Below, one piece after another: positions 46,412 through 55,123 of a DNA stretch of 64,000 bases. Source of the stretch: Streptomyces mashuensis (lineage in GTDB: Bacteria > Actinomycetota > Actinomycetes > Streptomycetales > Streptomycetaceae); NCBI RefSeq assembly GCF_014654785.1, contig NZ_BNBD01000002.1, positions 372,001-436,000 of the forward strand, in the 5' to 3' direction. The position numbers and the translations under genes are program-made. The stretch's first letter is position 1, and every line of letters starts with the position of its first letter. Under the pieces are notes generated by a model. It saw only the letters and a program-made list of their open reading frames with translations, was not told the DNA's origin and did not search any database.

Positions 46412-46479
46412 ACACGAACGCACACGCGAACACACAGGCGAACGCCCACACGAACGCCGCCCACACGAACATCACGAAC
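46408..46479 (+). repeat. Imperfect micro-repeats (CACACGAACnnn) at the start of the phosphoribosyltransferase gene
   Basis: This 72-base stretch repeats AACACGAAC- and CACACGAACGC-type units and encodes 24 residues made almost only of Asn, Thr, Ala and His. It is visibly lower in GC than its surroundings. Slippage-type growth is the likely origin. Confidence 0.6.
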
Positions 46480-48939
46480 ATGGAGAGCCCTGTGGAGGAA
46501 CGGCCGGCCGTCTGGTCCGGGCAGTGGGTGGCGGACCGGCTGGGCGTCGAGCCCGCCGGCGACCCCGCCCTGAAGGAGCTCCTGGGCCTCGCCCTGCGGC
46601 GCAACCCCAAGCGGGCCCACCTGCTGGTGTCCAACGTCCTCGGCAAGCACGTCCCGCAGCGCCCCTCGGTGGTGTACGGGTCCGGCGCCGGCCTCGGCCG
46701 CCGGGTGCGGGAGCTGCTGGGCGGGCGGGAGGCGGACCGTGCCGTCGTCCTCGGCTACGCGGAGACCGCCACGGCGCTCGGCCATGCCGTCGCCGACGGC
46801 CTGGGCCCCGTCCCCTACCTGCACTCCACGCGGCGCGCGGTGCCGGACAGCCGCCCGGTCGGCGGCTTCGAGGAGGAGCACAGCCACGCCACGTCGCACC
46901 TGCTGCTGCCGGAGGATCCCGCCCTCCTCGCCGGCGGCGGCCCGCTCGTGCTGGTCGACGACGAGTTCTCGACGGGCCGCACGGTCCGCAACACGATCGC
47001 GGCGCTGCACGCCCGCTTCCCCCGCGAACGGTACGTGGTGGTGGCCCTGGTCGACCTGCGCGACGCGGCCGACCGGGAGCGGCTGCGGGAGTTCGCGGCG
47101 GAGCTGGGGGCGCGCGTCGACGTCGTCGCGCTGGCCACGGGTACCGTCCGCCTCCCGGCGGACGTCCTTGAGCGCGGGCGCGCGCTGGTCGAGGCCCACG
47201 GCGGCCCGGACCGCCACACGAAGGTGACCGGGGGCGGACGGATCACCCGGGTCGGCCTGGACTGGCCCGCCGGGCTGCCCGACGGCGGCCGGCACGGCTT
47301 CACACCGGCCCACCGCGCCACGCTGGAGGCCGCCCTTCCGGGAATGGCCGGCCGGCTGCGGGACGCCCTCCCGGCCGGTGCCGCGCGCGTACTCGTCCTC
47401 GGCACCGAGGAGCTGATGTACGCGCCGCTGCGGCTGGCGGAGGCCCTGGCGCAGCGGACCACGGCCGAGGTGCTGTTCTCGACCACCACCCGCTCCCCCG
47501 TCCTCCCGGTCGACGACCCGGGCTACGCGATCCGTTCCCGCCTGGTGTTCCCCGCGCACGACACCCCGCCCGGCGAAACCACCGGTGAGCGCTACGCGTA
47601 CAACGTGGCGGGCGGCGGCTTCGACGCCGTCGTCGCCGTCACCGACTCCGTCGGCGACACCCCGGCCCTGCACGCCCCCGGCGGCCTGCTGGACGCCCTC
47701 GCCGGCCACACCGGCCAGGTCCTGCTGGTCACCCTGCCTTCCTACGTCCCGTCCGTTCCCTCCCACGCCCCCGAGGTCGCCCCGCCCATGGCCGCCGCCC
47801 TGCCCGAGCCGCTGCGCGGCCCCGCCTTCTCCTCCTACGCGCCGGAGGACGTCGGCTGGCTGCTCCAGGACCTGTCCGGCGTGGCGCTGGAGGCGCCCAC
47901 CGAGGAGCGCGAGGAGGCCGTGCAGAGCGGCGGCGCGCACTACGCGGAGTCGCTGCCCGTCGAGTACCAGCCGAGCCCCGCCTACCAGGCGCTGTACCGG
48001 GCGGCGCTGGAGGCGTCGGCCGGCCGTGTCGCGGAAGCGGCCGGCGTGGTCACCGAGACCGTGCTCGCCGAGCGCTCCCCCCGCCCGGTGCTGGTCTCCC
48101 TGGCCCGTGCCGGCACGCCCGTCGGCATCCTGATGCGCCGCTGGGCGCGGCACGCGCACGGCCTGGACCTGCCGCACTACGCCGTCTCCATCGTGCGCGG
48201 CCGCGGCATCGACGCCAACGCCCTGCGCTGGATCGCCGCCCACCACGACCCGGCCGACGTCGTGTTCGTCGACGGCTGGACGGGCAAGGGCGCCATCACC
48301 CGTGAACTCGCCGAGGCCCTCCGGGAGTTCCCCGGCTTCGACCCGCGCCCGGCCGTTCTCGCCGACCCCGGCCACTGCGTGGACACCTACGGCACGCGCG
48401 ACGACTTCCTCATCCCCTCCGCCTGCCTCAACTCCACGGTGTCCGGCCTGATCTCACGCACCGTCCTGCGGGACGACCTGGTCGGCCCGCACGACTTCCA
48501 CGGCGCGAAGTTCTACCGGGAGCTGGCGGCCGCCGACGTCAGCCGCTCCTTCGTCGAGACCGTCTGCGACCACTTCCCCGGCATCGGCGACGCCGTGGCC
48601 CGCGCCGCCAAGGAGACGGCCGCCGCCGACCGCACGCCCACGTGGGAGGGGTGGGCCGCCGTGGAGCGGATCAGCGCCGCGTACGGCATCGACGACGTCA
48701 ACCTGGTCAAGCCCGGCGTCGGCGAGACCACACGCGTCCTGCTGCGCCGCGTGCCGTGGAAGGTCCTGGCCCGGCCCGGCGCGGGCACCGACCTGGACCA
48801 CGTACGGCTGCTGGCCGAGCAGCGCGGCGTGCCGGTGGAGGAGGCCGACGGGCTGCCCTACAGCTGCGTCGGCCTGATCCACCCGCGCTACACGCGCGGG
48901 GCCACCGGCGCCGACGGCAAGGCGGTGCAGGCCCGGTGA
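46408..48939 (+). CDS. Double phosphoribosyltransferase fusion (PRTase_2-TRSP-PRTase_1/StiP type)
   Basis: An 843-residue fusion. The first domain has the PRPP loop PLVLVDDEFSTGRTVRNT (about residues 179-196). The middle region (about 310-500) is TRSP-like (RVLVLGTEELMYAPLRLAEALAQR). The C-terminal domain (about 520-830) is the StiP/PRTase_1 type with a second loop DVVFVDGWTGKGAITREL near 614-630. Two PRTase domains of this sort are predicted in ter clusters to make a nucleoside-like metabolite. The ATG at 46408 overlaps the previous stop, but the first 24 residues are low-complexity; ATG 46480 (MESPVEERP) may be the true start. Its end overlaps the HAD gene. Confidence 0.82.
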   Translation: MNTNAHANTQANAHTNAAHTNITNMESPVEERPAVWSGQWVADRLGVEPAGDPALKELLGLALRRNPKRAHLLVSNVLGKHVPQRPSVVYGSGAGLGRRVRELLGGREADRAVVLGYAETATALGHAVADGLGPVPYLHSTRRAVPDSRPVGGFEEEHSHATSHLLLPEDPALLAGGGPLVLVDDEFSTGRTVRNTIAALHARFPRERYVVVALVDLRDAADRERLREFAAELGARVDVVALATGTVRLPADVLERGRALVEAHGGPDRHTKVTGGGRITRVGLDWPAGLPDGGRHGFTPAHRATLEAALPGMAGRLRDALPAGAARVLVLGTEELMYAPLRLAEALAQRTTAEVLFSTTTRSPVLPVDDPGYAIRSRLVFPAHDTPPGETTGERYAYNVAGGGFDAVVAVTDSVGDTPALHAPGGLLDALAGHTGQVLLVTLPSYVPSVPSHAPEVAPPMAAALPEPLRGPAFSSYAPEDVGWLLQDLSGVALEAPTEEREEAVQSGGAHYAESLPVEYQPSPAYQALYRAALEASAGRVAEAAGVVTETVLAERSPRPVLVSLARAGTPVGILMRRWARHAHGLDLPHYAVSIVRGRGIDANALRWIAAHHDPADVVFVDGWTGKGAITRELAEALREFPGFDPRPAVLADPGHCVDTYGTRDDFLIPSACLNSTVSGLISRTVLRDDLVGPHDFHGAKFYRELAAADVSRSFVETVCDHFPGIGDAVARAAKETAAADRTPTWEGWAAVERISAAYGIDDVNLVKPGVGETTRVLLRRVPWKVLARPGAGTDLDHVRLLAEQRGVPVEEADGLPYSCVGLIHPRYTRGATGADGKAVQAR

Positions 48940-49844
48940 CCTCCCGGACCCCGGCCCCCGCCCCGGCCCCCGTGCTGGTCGCCAGCGACCTGGACCGCAC
49001 GCTCATCTACTCCACCGCCGCGCTCGCCCTGACCGGCCCGGACGAGCAGGCGCCGCGCCTGCTGTGCGTGGAGGTGTACGAGCAGCGCCCCCTGTCGTAC
49101 CTGACGGAGGCCGCGGCGGCCCTGCTGGCGGAGCTGTCCGCGGCGGGCGCCTTCGTGCCCGTCACCACGCGCACGCCCGAGCAGTACGCGCGCGTGCAGC
49201 TGCCCGGCCCGCCGCCCGAGTACGCGATCTGCGCCAACGGCGGCGAACTGCTGGTGCGCGGTACGCCGGACCCCGAGTGGCGGGCGCACGTGGCCGGCGC
49301 GCTGGCCGCCGAGTGCGCCCCGCTGGCGGAGGTGCGCGAGCGCCTCGTCCGTACCGCCGATCCCGCCTGGCTCCTCAAGGAACGCACCGCGGCGGGGCTG
49401 TTCGCGTACCTGGTCGTGGACCGCGACCGGCTGCCGCGGCAGTGGGTGACGGACCTGGCCGGCTGGGCGGCCGGGCACGGCTGGACGGTGTCGCTCCAGG
49501 GCCGCAAGGTGTACGCCGTACCGGCGCCGCTCACCAAGAGCGCGGCGGTGGCCGAGGTCGTACGGCGCATGGGCGCCGGCCGCGTCCTGGCCGCCGGCGA
49601 CTCGCTGCTGGACGCCGACCTGCTGCTCGCCGCCGACCGGGCCTGGCGGCCGGGCCACGGCGAACTGGCCGACGAGGGCTGGACCGCGCCGCACGTCACT
49701 GCGTTGCGCACGCGCGGCGTCGCGGCGGGCGAGGAGATCCTGCGGGCGTTCACGGCGGAGCTGTCCGCCGCGAGCGGCGCGGACGGCGGGGCACGGGGAG
49801 GAGCCGCCGGTGAAGGTCTCGTGGTGACGGGCTCGGCACCGTAG
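48936..49844 (+). CDS. HAD family hydrolase of the ter metabolite operon
   Basis: A 302-residue HAD protein. Motif I LVASDLDRTLIYST holds the Asp pair in DxD form; VPVTTRTPEQYARVQ is motif II; LTKSAAVAEVVRRMGAGRVLAAGDSLLDADLLLAADRAW supplies motif III Lys and motif IV GDSxxD. This resembles the HAD Cof/MPGP type with a large C2 cap, and it may remove a phosphate from the ribosylated product of the upstream enzyme. The GTG overlaps the upstream TGA (GTGA). The C-terminal 30 residues are Gly/Ala-rich. Confidence 0.85.
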   Translation: MTSRTPAPAPAPVLVASDLDRTLIYSTAALALTGPDEQAPRLLCVEVYEQRPLSYLTEAAAALLAELSAAGAFVPVTTRTPEQYARVQLPGPPPEYAICANGGELLVRGTPDPEWRAHVAGALAAECAPLAEVRERLVRTADPAWLLKERTAAGLFAYLVVDRDRLPRQWVTDLAGWAAGHGWTVSLQGRKVYAVPAPLTKSAAVAEVVRRMGAGRVLAAGDSLLDADLLLAADRAWRPGHGELADEGWTAPHVTALRTRGVAAGEEILRAFTAELSAASGADGGARGGAAGEGLVVTGSAP

Positions 49845-49886
49845 GCTCGGGCGCGGATCTCGTCCCACACCCTCCTGGGAGGTCAC

Positions 49887-50552
49887 GTGCCCGCGTTCGA
49901 GAACACCCCGGTCACCCCCGAGCTGTACGCGTACGTCCTCGCCCACAACCCGCAGCCGGACCCCGTGCAGCAGGGGCTGGTGGAGACCACCCGCGCCCTG
50001 TTCCCCGACGACGCCGTCATGCAGATCGCCCAGACGCAGGGGCCCTTGCTGGCGTTCCTGGTCCGCCTCACCGGCGCCCGGCACATCGTGGAGGTCGGCA
50101 CGTTCACCGGCATGTCCTCGCTGTCGATGGCGCAGGCGCTGCCCGAGGACGGGCGGCTGATCGCGCTCGACGTGTCGGAGGAGTGGACGGCCCACGCCCG
50201 GGAGGCGTGGGCCAAGGCCGGTGTGGCGGACAGGGTGGAGCTGCGCATAGGGCCCGCACTGGAGTCGCTGCGGGCCATGCCCGCCGAGCCGCACATCGAT
50301 CTGGCGTTCCTCGACGCGAACAAGGACGGGTACGTCGACTACTGGGAGGAGCTGGTGCCGCGGCTGCGGCCCGGCGGCCTGATCGTCGTCGACAACGTCT
50401 TCATGTTCGGCGAGGTCCTCGACACCTCCGCCACCAGCGGGCGGGGCGCGGACATCAGACGGTTCAACGAGCACGCGGCGGCCGACGAGCGGATGGAGTC
50501 GGTGATGCTGACCATCGCGGACGGCGTGACGCTGGCCCGCAAGAAGGGCTGA
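49887..50552 (+). CDS. O-methyltransferase (CCoAMT type)
   Basis: A 221-residue SAM methyltransferase: HIVEVGTFTGMSSLSMAQALPEDGRLIALDVSEEWTAHAREAWAKAGV, then IDLAFLDANKDGYVDYWEELVPRLRPGGLIVVDNVFMFGEV. The metal-binding Asp residues (in FLDANKDGY and VDNV) are the catalytic pattern of catechol/caffeoyl-CoA O-methyltransferases. GTG start. It follows the HAD gene by 42 bp and may belong to the same transcription unit, adding a methyl group to the product, although these enzymes are common outside ter clusters too. Confidence 0.9.
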   Translation: MPAFENTPVTPELYAYVLAHNPQPDPVQQGLVETTRALFPDDAVMQIAQTQGPLLAFLVRLTGARHIVEVGTFTGMSSLSMAQALPEDGRLIALDVSEEWTAHAREAWAKAGVADRVELRIGPALESLRAMPAEPHIDLAFLDANKDGYVDYWEELVPRLRPGGLIVVDNVFMFGEVLDTSATSGRGADIRRFNEHAAADERMESVMLTIADGVTLARKKG

Positions 50553-50570
50553 CCAGCGCGGGGGCCGCGG

Positions 50571-50801
50571 TCAGCCGCAGCAGCCGCCTCCGCAGCACCC
50601 GCCGGCCCCGCCTGCGCCTCCGCCCGCACGCGAAGCGGGCGCGGCGGAACCGGCAGTTCCGGTGACGGCGACGGTGGACAGCAGCTTCACGGTGTCGGTG
50701 TGCCCGTCCGGGCAGACGGCGGGCGCGCCCGACTCCGCCATGGGCCGGTTCAGCTCGAAGGTGTCACCACACGCTTTGCAGCGGTATTCGTAGCGAGGCA
50801 T
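50571..50801 (-). CDS. FmdB-type zinc ribbon protein
   Basis: A 76-residue protein: MPRYEYRCKACGDTFELNRPM with Cys-x2-Cys and a second Cys pair split as VCPDGH. The C-terminal tail GCCGGGCCG is Gly/Cys-rich. FmdB proteins bind zinc through the ribbon; the cellular role is unclear. It is convergent with the O-methyltransferase gene, 18 bp away. Confidence 0.88.
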   Translation of the reverse strand: MPRYEYRCKACGDTFELNRPMAESGAPAVCPDGHTDTVKLLSTVAVTGTAGSAAPASRAGGGAGGAGGCCGGGCCG

Positions 50802-50859
50802 ACGGGCAGGATAGCCACGGCCCGGCGGCCCCCGTCCCCTCTCGTCCCCTCATCCCCGG

Positions 50860-52212
50860 TCATCCCCGGCCGGCGCCGCGCTCCTCGCGGATCTGCTCGA
50901 CGACGCGGGCCGCGGTCCGCCGCACCGCCTCCGTCTCGGTCAGGAAGTGCCACCAGTCGGGGTGACGGCCCTCCAGGCCGGCGACCGCCCGCTCCAGGCG
51001 CCCGACCGCGTCGTCGAGGGGACGGGCGTGGCGGGGATCGGGGGTGCTGCGGCCCGCCATGGCCAGCCGCTGGGCGTCGCGCAGGGCGAAGCGGGTCCGC
51101 TCGACCTCCTGCTCGTGGCCGGCCGCCACCTCGTCCAGCCGCCGCAGCCGCTCGCCGGCGGCGGAGACGGCCTCGTCGCTGGTGCCGAGCAGCGCCCGCA
51201 CGGTGGCGAGCAGCGCCGTGGCGTCCGCCCAGCGCTCCTCGCGGCGGGCCGCCGCGGCCTCGGCCAGCCGCTCCTCGGCCTGGGCGACGGCGCGTTCCGC
51301 CTCCTCGGGCACGTTCTGCAGGTCCTGCCAGCAGGCGGCGCTGTAGCGGCGGCGCAGCTCACTGAGGACGGGGGCGACACCGGCCGCGCGGGTGGCCAGG
51401 GCCTGGGCGCGGGTGCGCAGCGAGACGAGCCGCTTGTCGATGCCGGCGGCCTTCTCGGGCAGCTGGGCGGCCTCGCTGCGCAGGGCCTCGGCGTCGCGGG
51501 CGAGGCGTTCGGCGCGCTCGACGGTCTCGCGGACGCCGTGCTGTCCGGCGCCCTCGTTGAGCCTGGTCAGCTCGGGGCCGAGCGCGGCGAGGCGGGCGGC
51601 GAGGGCGTCGGAGCGCAGCCCGGCGGCGCGGACGGTCTCCAGGGCGTCGGCGGCGGCGCGCAGCGCCTGCCGGGCCCGCTCGGCGGCGGGGGCGACCTGG
51701 GCGAGCCGGTCCTCGGCGCGGGCGAGCAGCGGGGCGAGGCCCTGGGCGAAGCGGTCGAGGTCGCCCTTGACGCGCAGCAGCTCGTCGCGGGCCCGGCCGA
51801 GCTCGGTGCGGGCCCGGTCGGCGGTGGCGGGTTCGAGGTCGTCGCGGTCGAGGTCGAAGCGGTCGACGGCGTCGATATAGCCGGCGGAGGCCTCGTCTAT
51901 GCGCTGCCCGAAGGCGGCGAAGTCGGCGGCGGCCCGGCGCGCCTCGGGCGAGGGGTCGGCGGCGGTGATCGTCTCGATGGAGATGCGCAGGTCGCGCTGG
52001 GCGGTGTCGAGCTCGTAGAAGGCGGTGGCGGCCGCGTCCTTGGCCTCCTGGGCGCGGGCCCGCCGGTCCTCGCCGCGGAAGCGTCCCCAGCGGCGCGTGC
52101 CGCCGCCGGCGAAGGCGGTGACGAGGAGGGGCAGGAGCGGGAGCGGCAGGAGGGCGAGCGCGAGCGCCTCGCGGGCCGGAGCCGTCACCGTACGTGCGAA
52201 GGTCGCCCTCAC
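50860..52212 (-). CDS. Membrane-anchored coiled-coil protein of the ter neighbourhood
   Basis: A 450-residue protein with an N-terminal hydrophobic anchor (ALALALLPLPLLPLLVTAFAGGG) and a long heptad-rich body: AKDAAATAFYELDTAQRDLRISIETI, LERAERLARDAEALRSEAAQLPEKAAGIDKRL and similar segments to about residue 420. No catalytic motif. Coiled-coil proteins of this sort are regular neighbours of TerD genes in Streptomyces. GTG start. Role probably structural or scaffolding, by inference. Confidence 0.7.
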   Translation of the reverse strand: MRATFARTVTAPAREALALALLPLPLLPLLVTAFAGGGTRRWGRFRGEDRRARAQEAKDAAATAFYELDTAQRDLRISIETITAADPSPEARRAAADFAAFGQRIDEASAGYIDAVDRFDLDRDDLEPATADRARTELGRARDELLRVKGDLDRFAQGLAPLLARAEDRLAQVAPAAERARQALRAAADALETVRAAGLRSDALAARLAALGPELTRLNEGAGQHGVRETVERAERLARDAEALRSEAAQLPEKAAGIDKRLVSLRTRAQALATRAAGVAPVLSELRRRYSAACWQDLQNVPEEAERAVAQAEERLAEAAAARREERWADATALLATVRALLGTSDEAVSAAGERLRRLDEVAAGHEQEVERTRFALRDAQRLAMAGRSTPDPRHARPLDDAVGRLERAVAGLEGRHPDWWHFLTETEAVRRTAARVVEQIREERGAGRG

Positions 52213-52274
52213 TTGCCTCTCCCGTGGATCGCCGCAGGCCGGGTGTCATTCTCCCATCCGGCCGGGCGGCAGGG

Positions 52275-53045
52275 TCAGCCGTGGGGGCGCACTTCGACGC
52301 TGCCGTTGCGGCTCCGGGCGGTGAGCGTGCGGGCGGCGGCGTCGTCCCGGGGCACGCCGATGTCGACCGAACCGTGGCGGGAGGAGGCGTCGACCTTGTA
52401 CGGGGTACGGGGGACGTCGATGCGGACGGCGCCGTTGTCGTTCGTGGCCTCGATCCGGTCGGGGACGCGCCCGGCCGCCAGGGATATGTCGCCGTTGCGG
52501 CTGGTGGCGCTGATGCTGCGGGAACCGGCCGTGCGGGCGTCGATGGACCCGTTCTTGGTGCTCAGCCGCAGGGCTCCGCCGGCGTCGCGCACGGTCACGG
52601 GGCCGTTCTTGCTGCTGACCGTCAGGTCGGTGCCGATGCCGCGGGCGGTGACGGCCCCGTTGTCGTCCTTGACGGTGACGGAGAGGCCGCGCGGCACCTC
52701 GACGCGGTGCTTGGCGGCACAGTTCACGGTGAGGCCGGTGCAGTGCATCCGCAGCGTGAGGGTGTCGCCGCTCACGTCCCAGCTCGCGCCGGCCGACCCG
52801 CCCACCGCCCATCCGTCGAACCAGCGGGTGACCTTGACCTGCCGCTCGTCGGCCGCGGCGGCCACGATCTCCAGCTCCGAGTTGTCGCTGTCGACGGTCA
52901 GGTGCTTCCCGGGCACGGTGAACGTCCGGTCCTCGGGTGCCGCGTCGTCGGGGCTGGCCCCGCACCCGGTGAGTCCGCTGCCGGCCACCACCACCCCCGC
53001 GAGAAGGGCGGACAGCCGGACGACGCGGCGTGCGCGCAGGACCAT
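52275..53045 (-). CDS. DUF4097-type beta-strand repeat lipoprotein
   Basis: A 256-residue protein with signal and lipobox SALLAGVVVAGSGLTGC (Cys predicted to be lipidated), then a right-handed beta repeat: LTVSSKNGPVTVRD, LRLSTKNGSIDART, ISATSRNGDISLAAGR, IEATNDNGAVRIDV, VDASSRHGSVDIGV and LTARSRNGSVEVRP. The repeat S/T-x-N-G-x-V/I recurs about every 20 residues, as in DUF4097. The ATG at 53045 is chosen; 66 upstream in-frame residues are rejected. Function unknown; surface exposed by inference. It ends near a hairpin-free region and is upstream of the tRNA. Confidence 0.8.
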   Translation of the reverse strand: MVLRARRVVRLSALLAGVVVAGSGLTGCGASPDDAAPEDRTFTVPGKHLTVDSDNSELEIVAAAADERQVKVTRWFDGWAVGGSAGASWDVSGDTLTLRMHCTGLTVNCAAKHRVEVPRGLSVTVKDDNGAVTARGIGTDLTVSSKNGPVTVRDAGGALRLSTKNGSIDARTAGSRSISATSRNGDISLAAGRVPDRIEATNDNGAVRIDVPRTPYKVDASSRHGSVDIGVPRDDAAARTLTARSRNGSVEVRPHG

Positions 53046-53235
53046 GGGGATCTCCGTTCGGGAACGACATCGGGCGACTCCGCGATCGTAGGAATCCACC
53101 ACCCCCACCCGGAATACGGCTCGCTCCCGCCCGATGGTGGGGTTAACCCCAGGTGCCCAGGTGGGACCCCCTGCGCGGGCCCCAAACGGTTTGCGGCGCC
53201 GGGGGTGGTGGCATGTAGGCTGTCTGTTCGTGCCA

Positions 53236-53307
53236 GGGCGCATAGCTCAGCGGTAGAGCGCTGCTCTTACAAAGCAGATGTCACAGGTTCGAATCCTGTT
53301 GTGCCCA
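53236..53307 (+). tRNA. tRNA-Val (anticodon TAC)
   Basis: A 72-nt tRNA, without encoded CCA. Acceptor GGGCGCA (53236-53242) pairs with TGTGCCC (53300-53306) with one G-T pair. The anticodon stem CTGCT/AGCAG (53261-53265/53273-53277) holds loop CTTACAA with anticodon TAC at 53268-53270, reading GTA. The T arm holds GGTTCGAATCC. A hairpin with T-tract follows. Confidence 0.95.
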
Positions 53308-53316
53308 CTCCTGGAG

Positions 53317-53346
53317 CCCCCCGGTCCCTGCGGACCGGGGGGTTTT
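53317..53346 (+). terminator. Rho-independent terminator after tRNA-Val
   Basis: A perfect 11-bp stem (CCCCCCGGTCC at 53317-53327 with its complement at 53332-53342), loop CTGC, followed by TTTT at 53343-53346. Confidence 0.9.
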
Positions 53347-53388
53347 CTGTACCGGGGTTACCGGGTTTCCGACGCGGGGGTGTGACGG

Positions 53389-54285
53389 GTGGACGGGGCA
53401 GAGCTGCTGGCCGGGCGCTTCGAGGCGGAGCGGGCGGGGTTGCGGGCGGTGGCGTACCGGATGCTGGGGTCGCTCGCCGAGGCGGAGGACGCCGTTCAGG
53501 AGGCGTGGTTCCGGCTCGGTCGCACCGATGTGAGCGAGGTGAAGAACCTCGGGGGCTGGCTCACCACCGTGGTCGGCCGGATCTGTCTGGACATGCTGCG
53601 CTCGCGGGCCTCGCGGCGCGAGGAGCCGCTGCCGGAGCAGGACGGGACGGTCCGGCTGCCCGACCCGGTGATCACCCCGCTGACCACGGTGGACCCCGAG
53701 CAGGAGGTCCTCGTCGCGGACTCGGTCGGCATCGCCCTGATGATCGTGCTGGAGACGCTGAGCCCCGCCGAGCGGCTCGCGTTCGTCCTGCACGACATGT
53801 TCGACGTGCCCTTCGACGACATCGCGCCCGTCCTCGGCCGGACCACGGTGTCCACGCGGCAGCTCGCCAGCCGTGCCCGCCGCCGGGTCCGGGGCGCCGT
53901 CCCGGCCGCCGACACCGATCTCTCACGCAAGCGCGACGTCGTGGACGCCTTCCTGGCCGCCGCCCGCGGCGGCGACTTCGAGGCGCTGCTGGCCGTCCTC
54001 GACCCGGCCGTGGTCGCGCGCTCCGACGGCGGCACGCTGCTGCCCGGGGTGCTGCAGCGGGGGGCCTCCGACGTGGCGTCCCAGGCGATCGCCTTCGCCC
54101 GCTTCGCCGCGGAGGCGCGCCTCGTGCTGGTCAACGGCTCGCCGGGCGTGGTGTCGTTCGCCGGGGGCCGGCCGCTGTCGGTCATGTCCTTCACCATTCG
54201 CGAGGGCCGCATCACGGCCCTCGACATCCTCACCGATCCCACGCGGCTGGCCGCCCTGGCCGGGGATCAGACCTTCGACTTGTAG
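53389..54285 (+). CDS. ECF41-type sigma factor (sigma-70 family with SnoaL-like tail)
   Basis: A 298-residue extracytoplasmic-function sigma factor. Region 2: YRMLGSLAEAEDAVQEAWFRL and WLTTVVGRICLDMLRSRASRREE; region 4: LSPAERLAFVLHDMFDVPFDDIAPVLGRTTVSTRQLASRARRRV. The C-terminal 110 residues (VDAFLAAARGGDFEALLAVLDPAVVARSDGG, FAGGRPLSVMSFTIREGRITALDILTDPTRLAAL) are the SnoaL-like regulatory domain of the ECF41 group, which replaces an anti-sigma factor. GTG start. The 3' end overlaps the convergent TerA-like gene by 19 bp. Confidence 0.9.
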   Translation: MDGAELLAGRFEAERAGLRAVAYRMLGSLAEAEDAVQEAWFRLGRTDVSEVKNLGGWLTTVVGRICLDMLRSRASRREEPLPEQDGTVRLPDPVITPLTTVDPEQEVLVADSVGIALMIVLETLSPAERLAFVLHDMFDVPFDDIAPVLGRTTVSTRQLASRARRRVRGAVPAADTDLSRKRDVVDAFLAAARGGDFEALLAVLDPAVVARSDGGTLLPGVLQRGASDVASQAIAFARFAAEARLVLVNGSPGVVSFAGGRPLSVMSFTIREGRITALDILTDPTRLAALAGDQTFDL

Positions 54286-55022
54286 CCCCGGCCCCACTGG
54301 AGGCCCCACCCGTAGAGGCGGTCCAACTCGGCCTGGAAGCCGTAGACGTACTTGAGTTCACGGCGGACGATCATGTCGCCCTTGATGTTCTCGATGAGCA
54401 GGACCGCACAGGACCGGGCCTCCGGCGCGCGTTCCGTGAGGGCGACCTCCAGTCGGGGGCCGTTGCCCGGGTAGAGGGTCACCATCGCGTGGGTACGGTC
54501 GAAGGCCGGGGTCCCGTCATAGATGTAGACGAAGATCAGCAGGCGCTTGAACTCGTCCCGGTGGTCCATGTTGATGTAGATCGTCTCGCCCGACCCCGAG
54601 CCGAACCGGTCGTCGCCGCTCAGCTGGACGTACGGCGGGGAGTTGATGCTGCCCAGTATGTTGCCGAGCGGCTGCACTACGCCCTTGGAACCGTCCTGGA
54701 GCTCGTACATACAGGCGAGGTCGAGGTCCACGTTGACCATGGCCGGGCCCTGCGCCTGTACGACCTGGGGCGTGAACTTCCGCAGCGGGTGGCGCAGTCC
54801 CTCCCGCAGCGAACCGGAGGCGGGGCCGTCGTCGAAGTCCGACGTCCGCATCCGCCAGGAGAGGTTGACGCGCAGGTTGCCGGTGATGGCCCCCTGCTTG
54901 GTCAGCGAGAACGTCGGCCTGCGGCGGGTGAGCTCCACCGCTCCGCTCGCGCTGGTCGCCATGTCGAACTGGCGGGCCGCCGCACCACCCCAGTTGCCGA
55001 AGAGCTTCTCCCAGACCGTCAT
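54267..55022 (-). CDS. TerA/TerF-like tellurium-resistance domain protein
   Basis: A 251-residue protein of the TerD superfamily, closest to the TerA type: MVNVDLDLACMYELQDGSKGVVQPLGNILGSINSPPYVQLSGDDRFGSGSGETIYINMDHRDEFKRLLIFVYIYDGTPAFDRTHAMVTLYP and, at the end, FQAELDRLYGWGLQWGRGYKSKV. Acidic loops (DGS, DDR, DHRDE) suit Ca2+ binding. The ATG before TVWEKLFG is chosen; the long upstream in-frame extension covers another gene. It ends 19 bp inside the convergent sigma gene. Confidence 0.82.
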   Translation of the reverse strand: MTVWEKLFGNWGGAAARQFDMATSASGAVELTRRRPTFSLTKQGAITGNLRVNLSWRMRTSDFDDGPASGSLREGLRHPLRKFTPQVVQAQGPAMVNVDLDLACMYELQDGSKGVVQPLGNILGSINSPPYVQLSGDDRFGSGSGETIYINMDHRDEFKRLLIFVYIYDGTPAFDRTHAMVTLYPGNGPRLEVALTERAPEARSCAVLLIENIKGDMIVRRELKYVYGFQAELDRLYGWGLQWGRGYKSKV

Positions 55023-55123
55023 CGCCGGACTACCCCCACCCTGGACCGCACATGCCACCGGGGCGGCCGTGAGGATGATCCACACGACCGCCCCGGTGAG
55101 AGCGTTCCTCAAATGTGCCGGGG

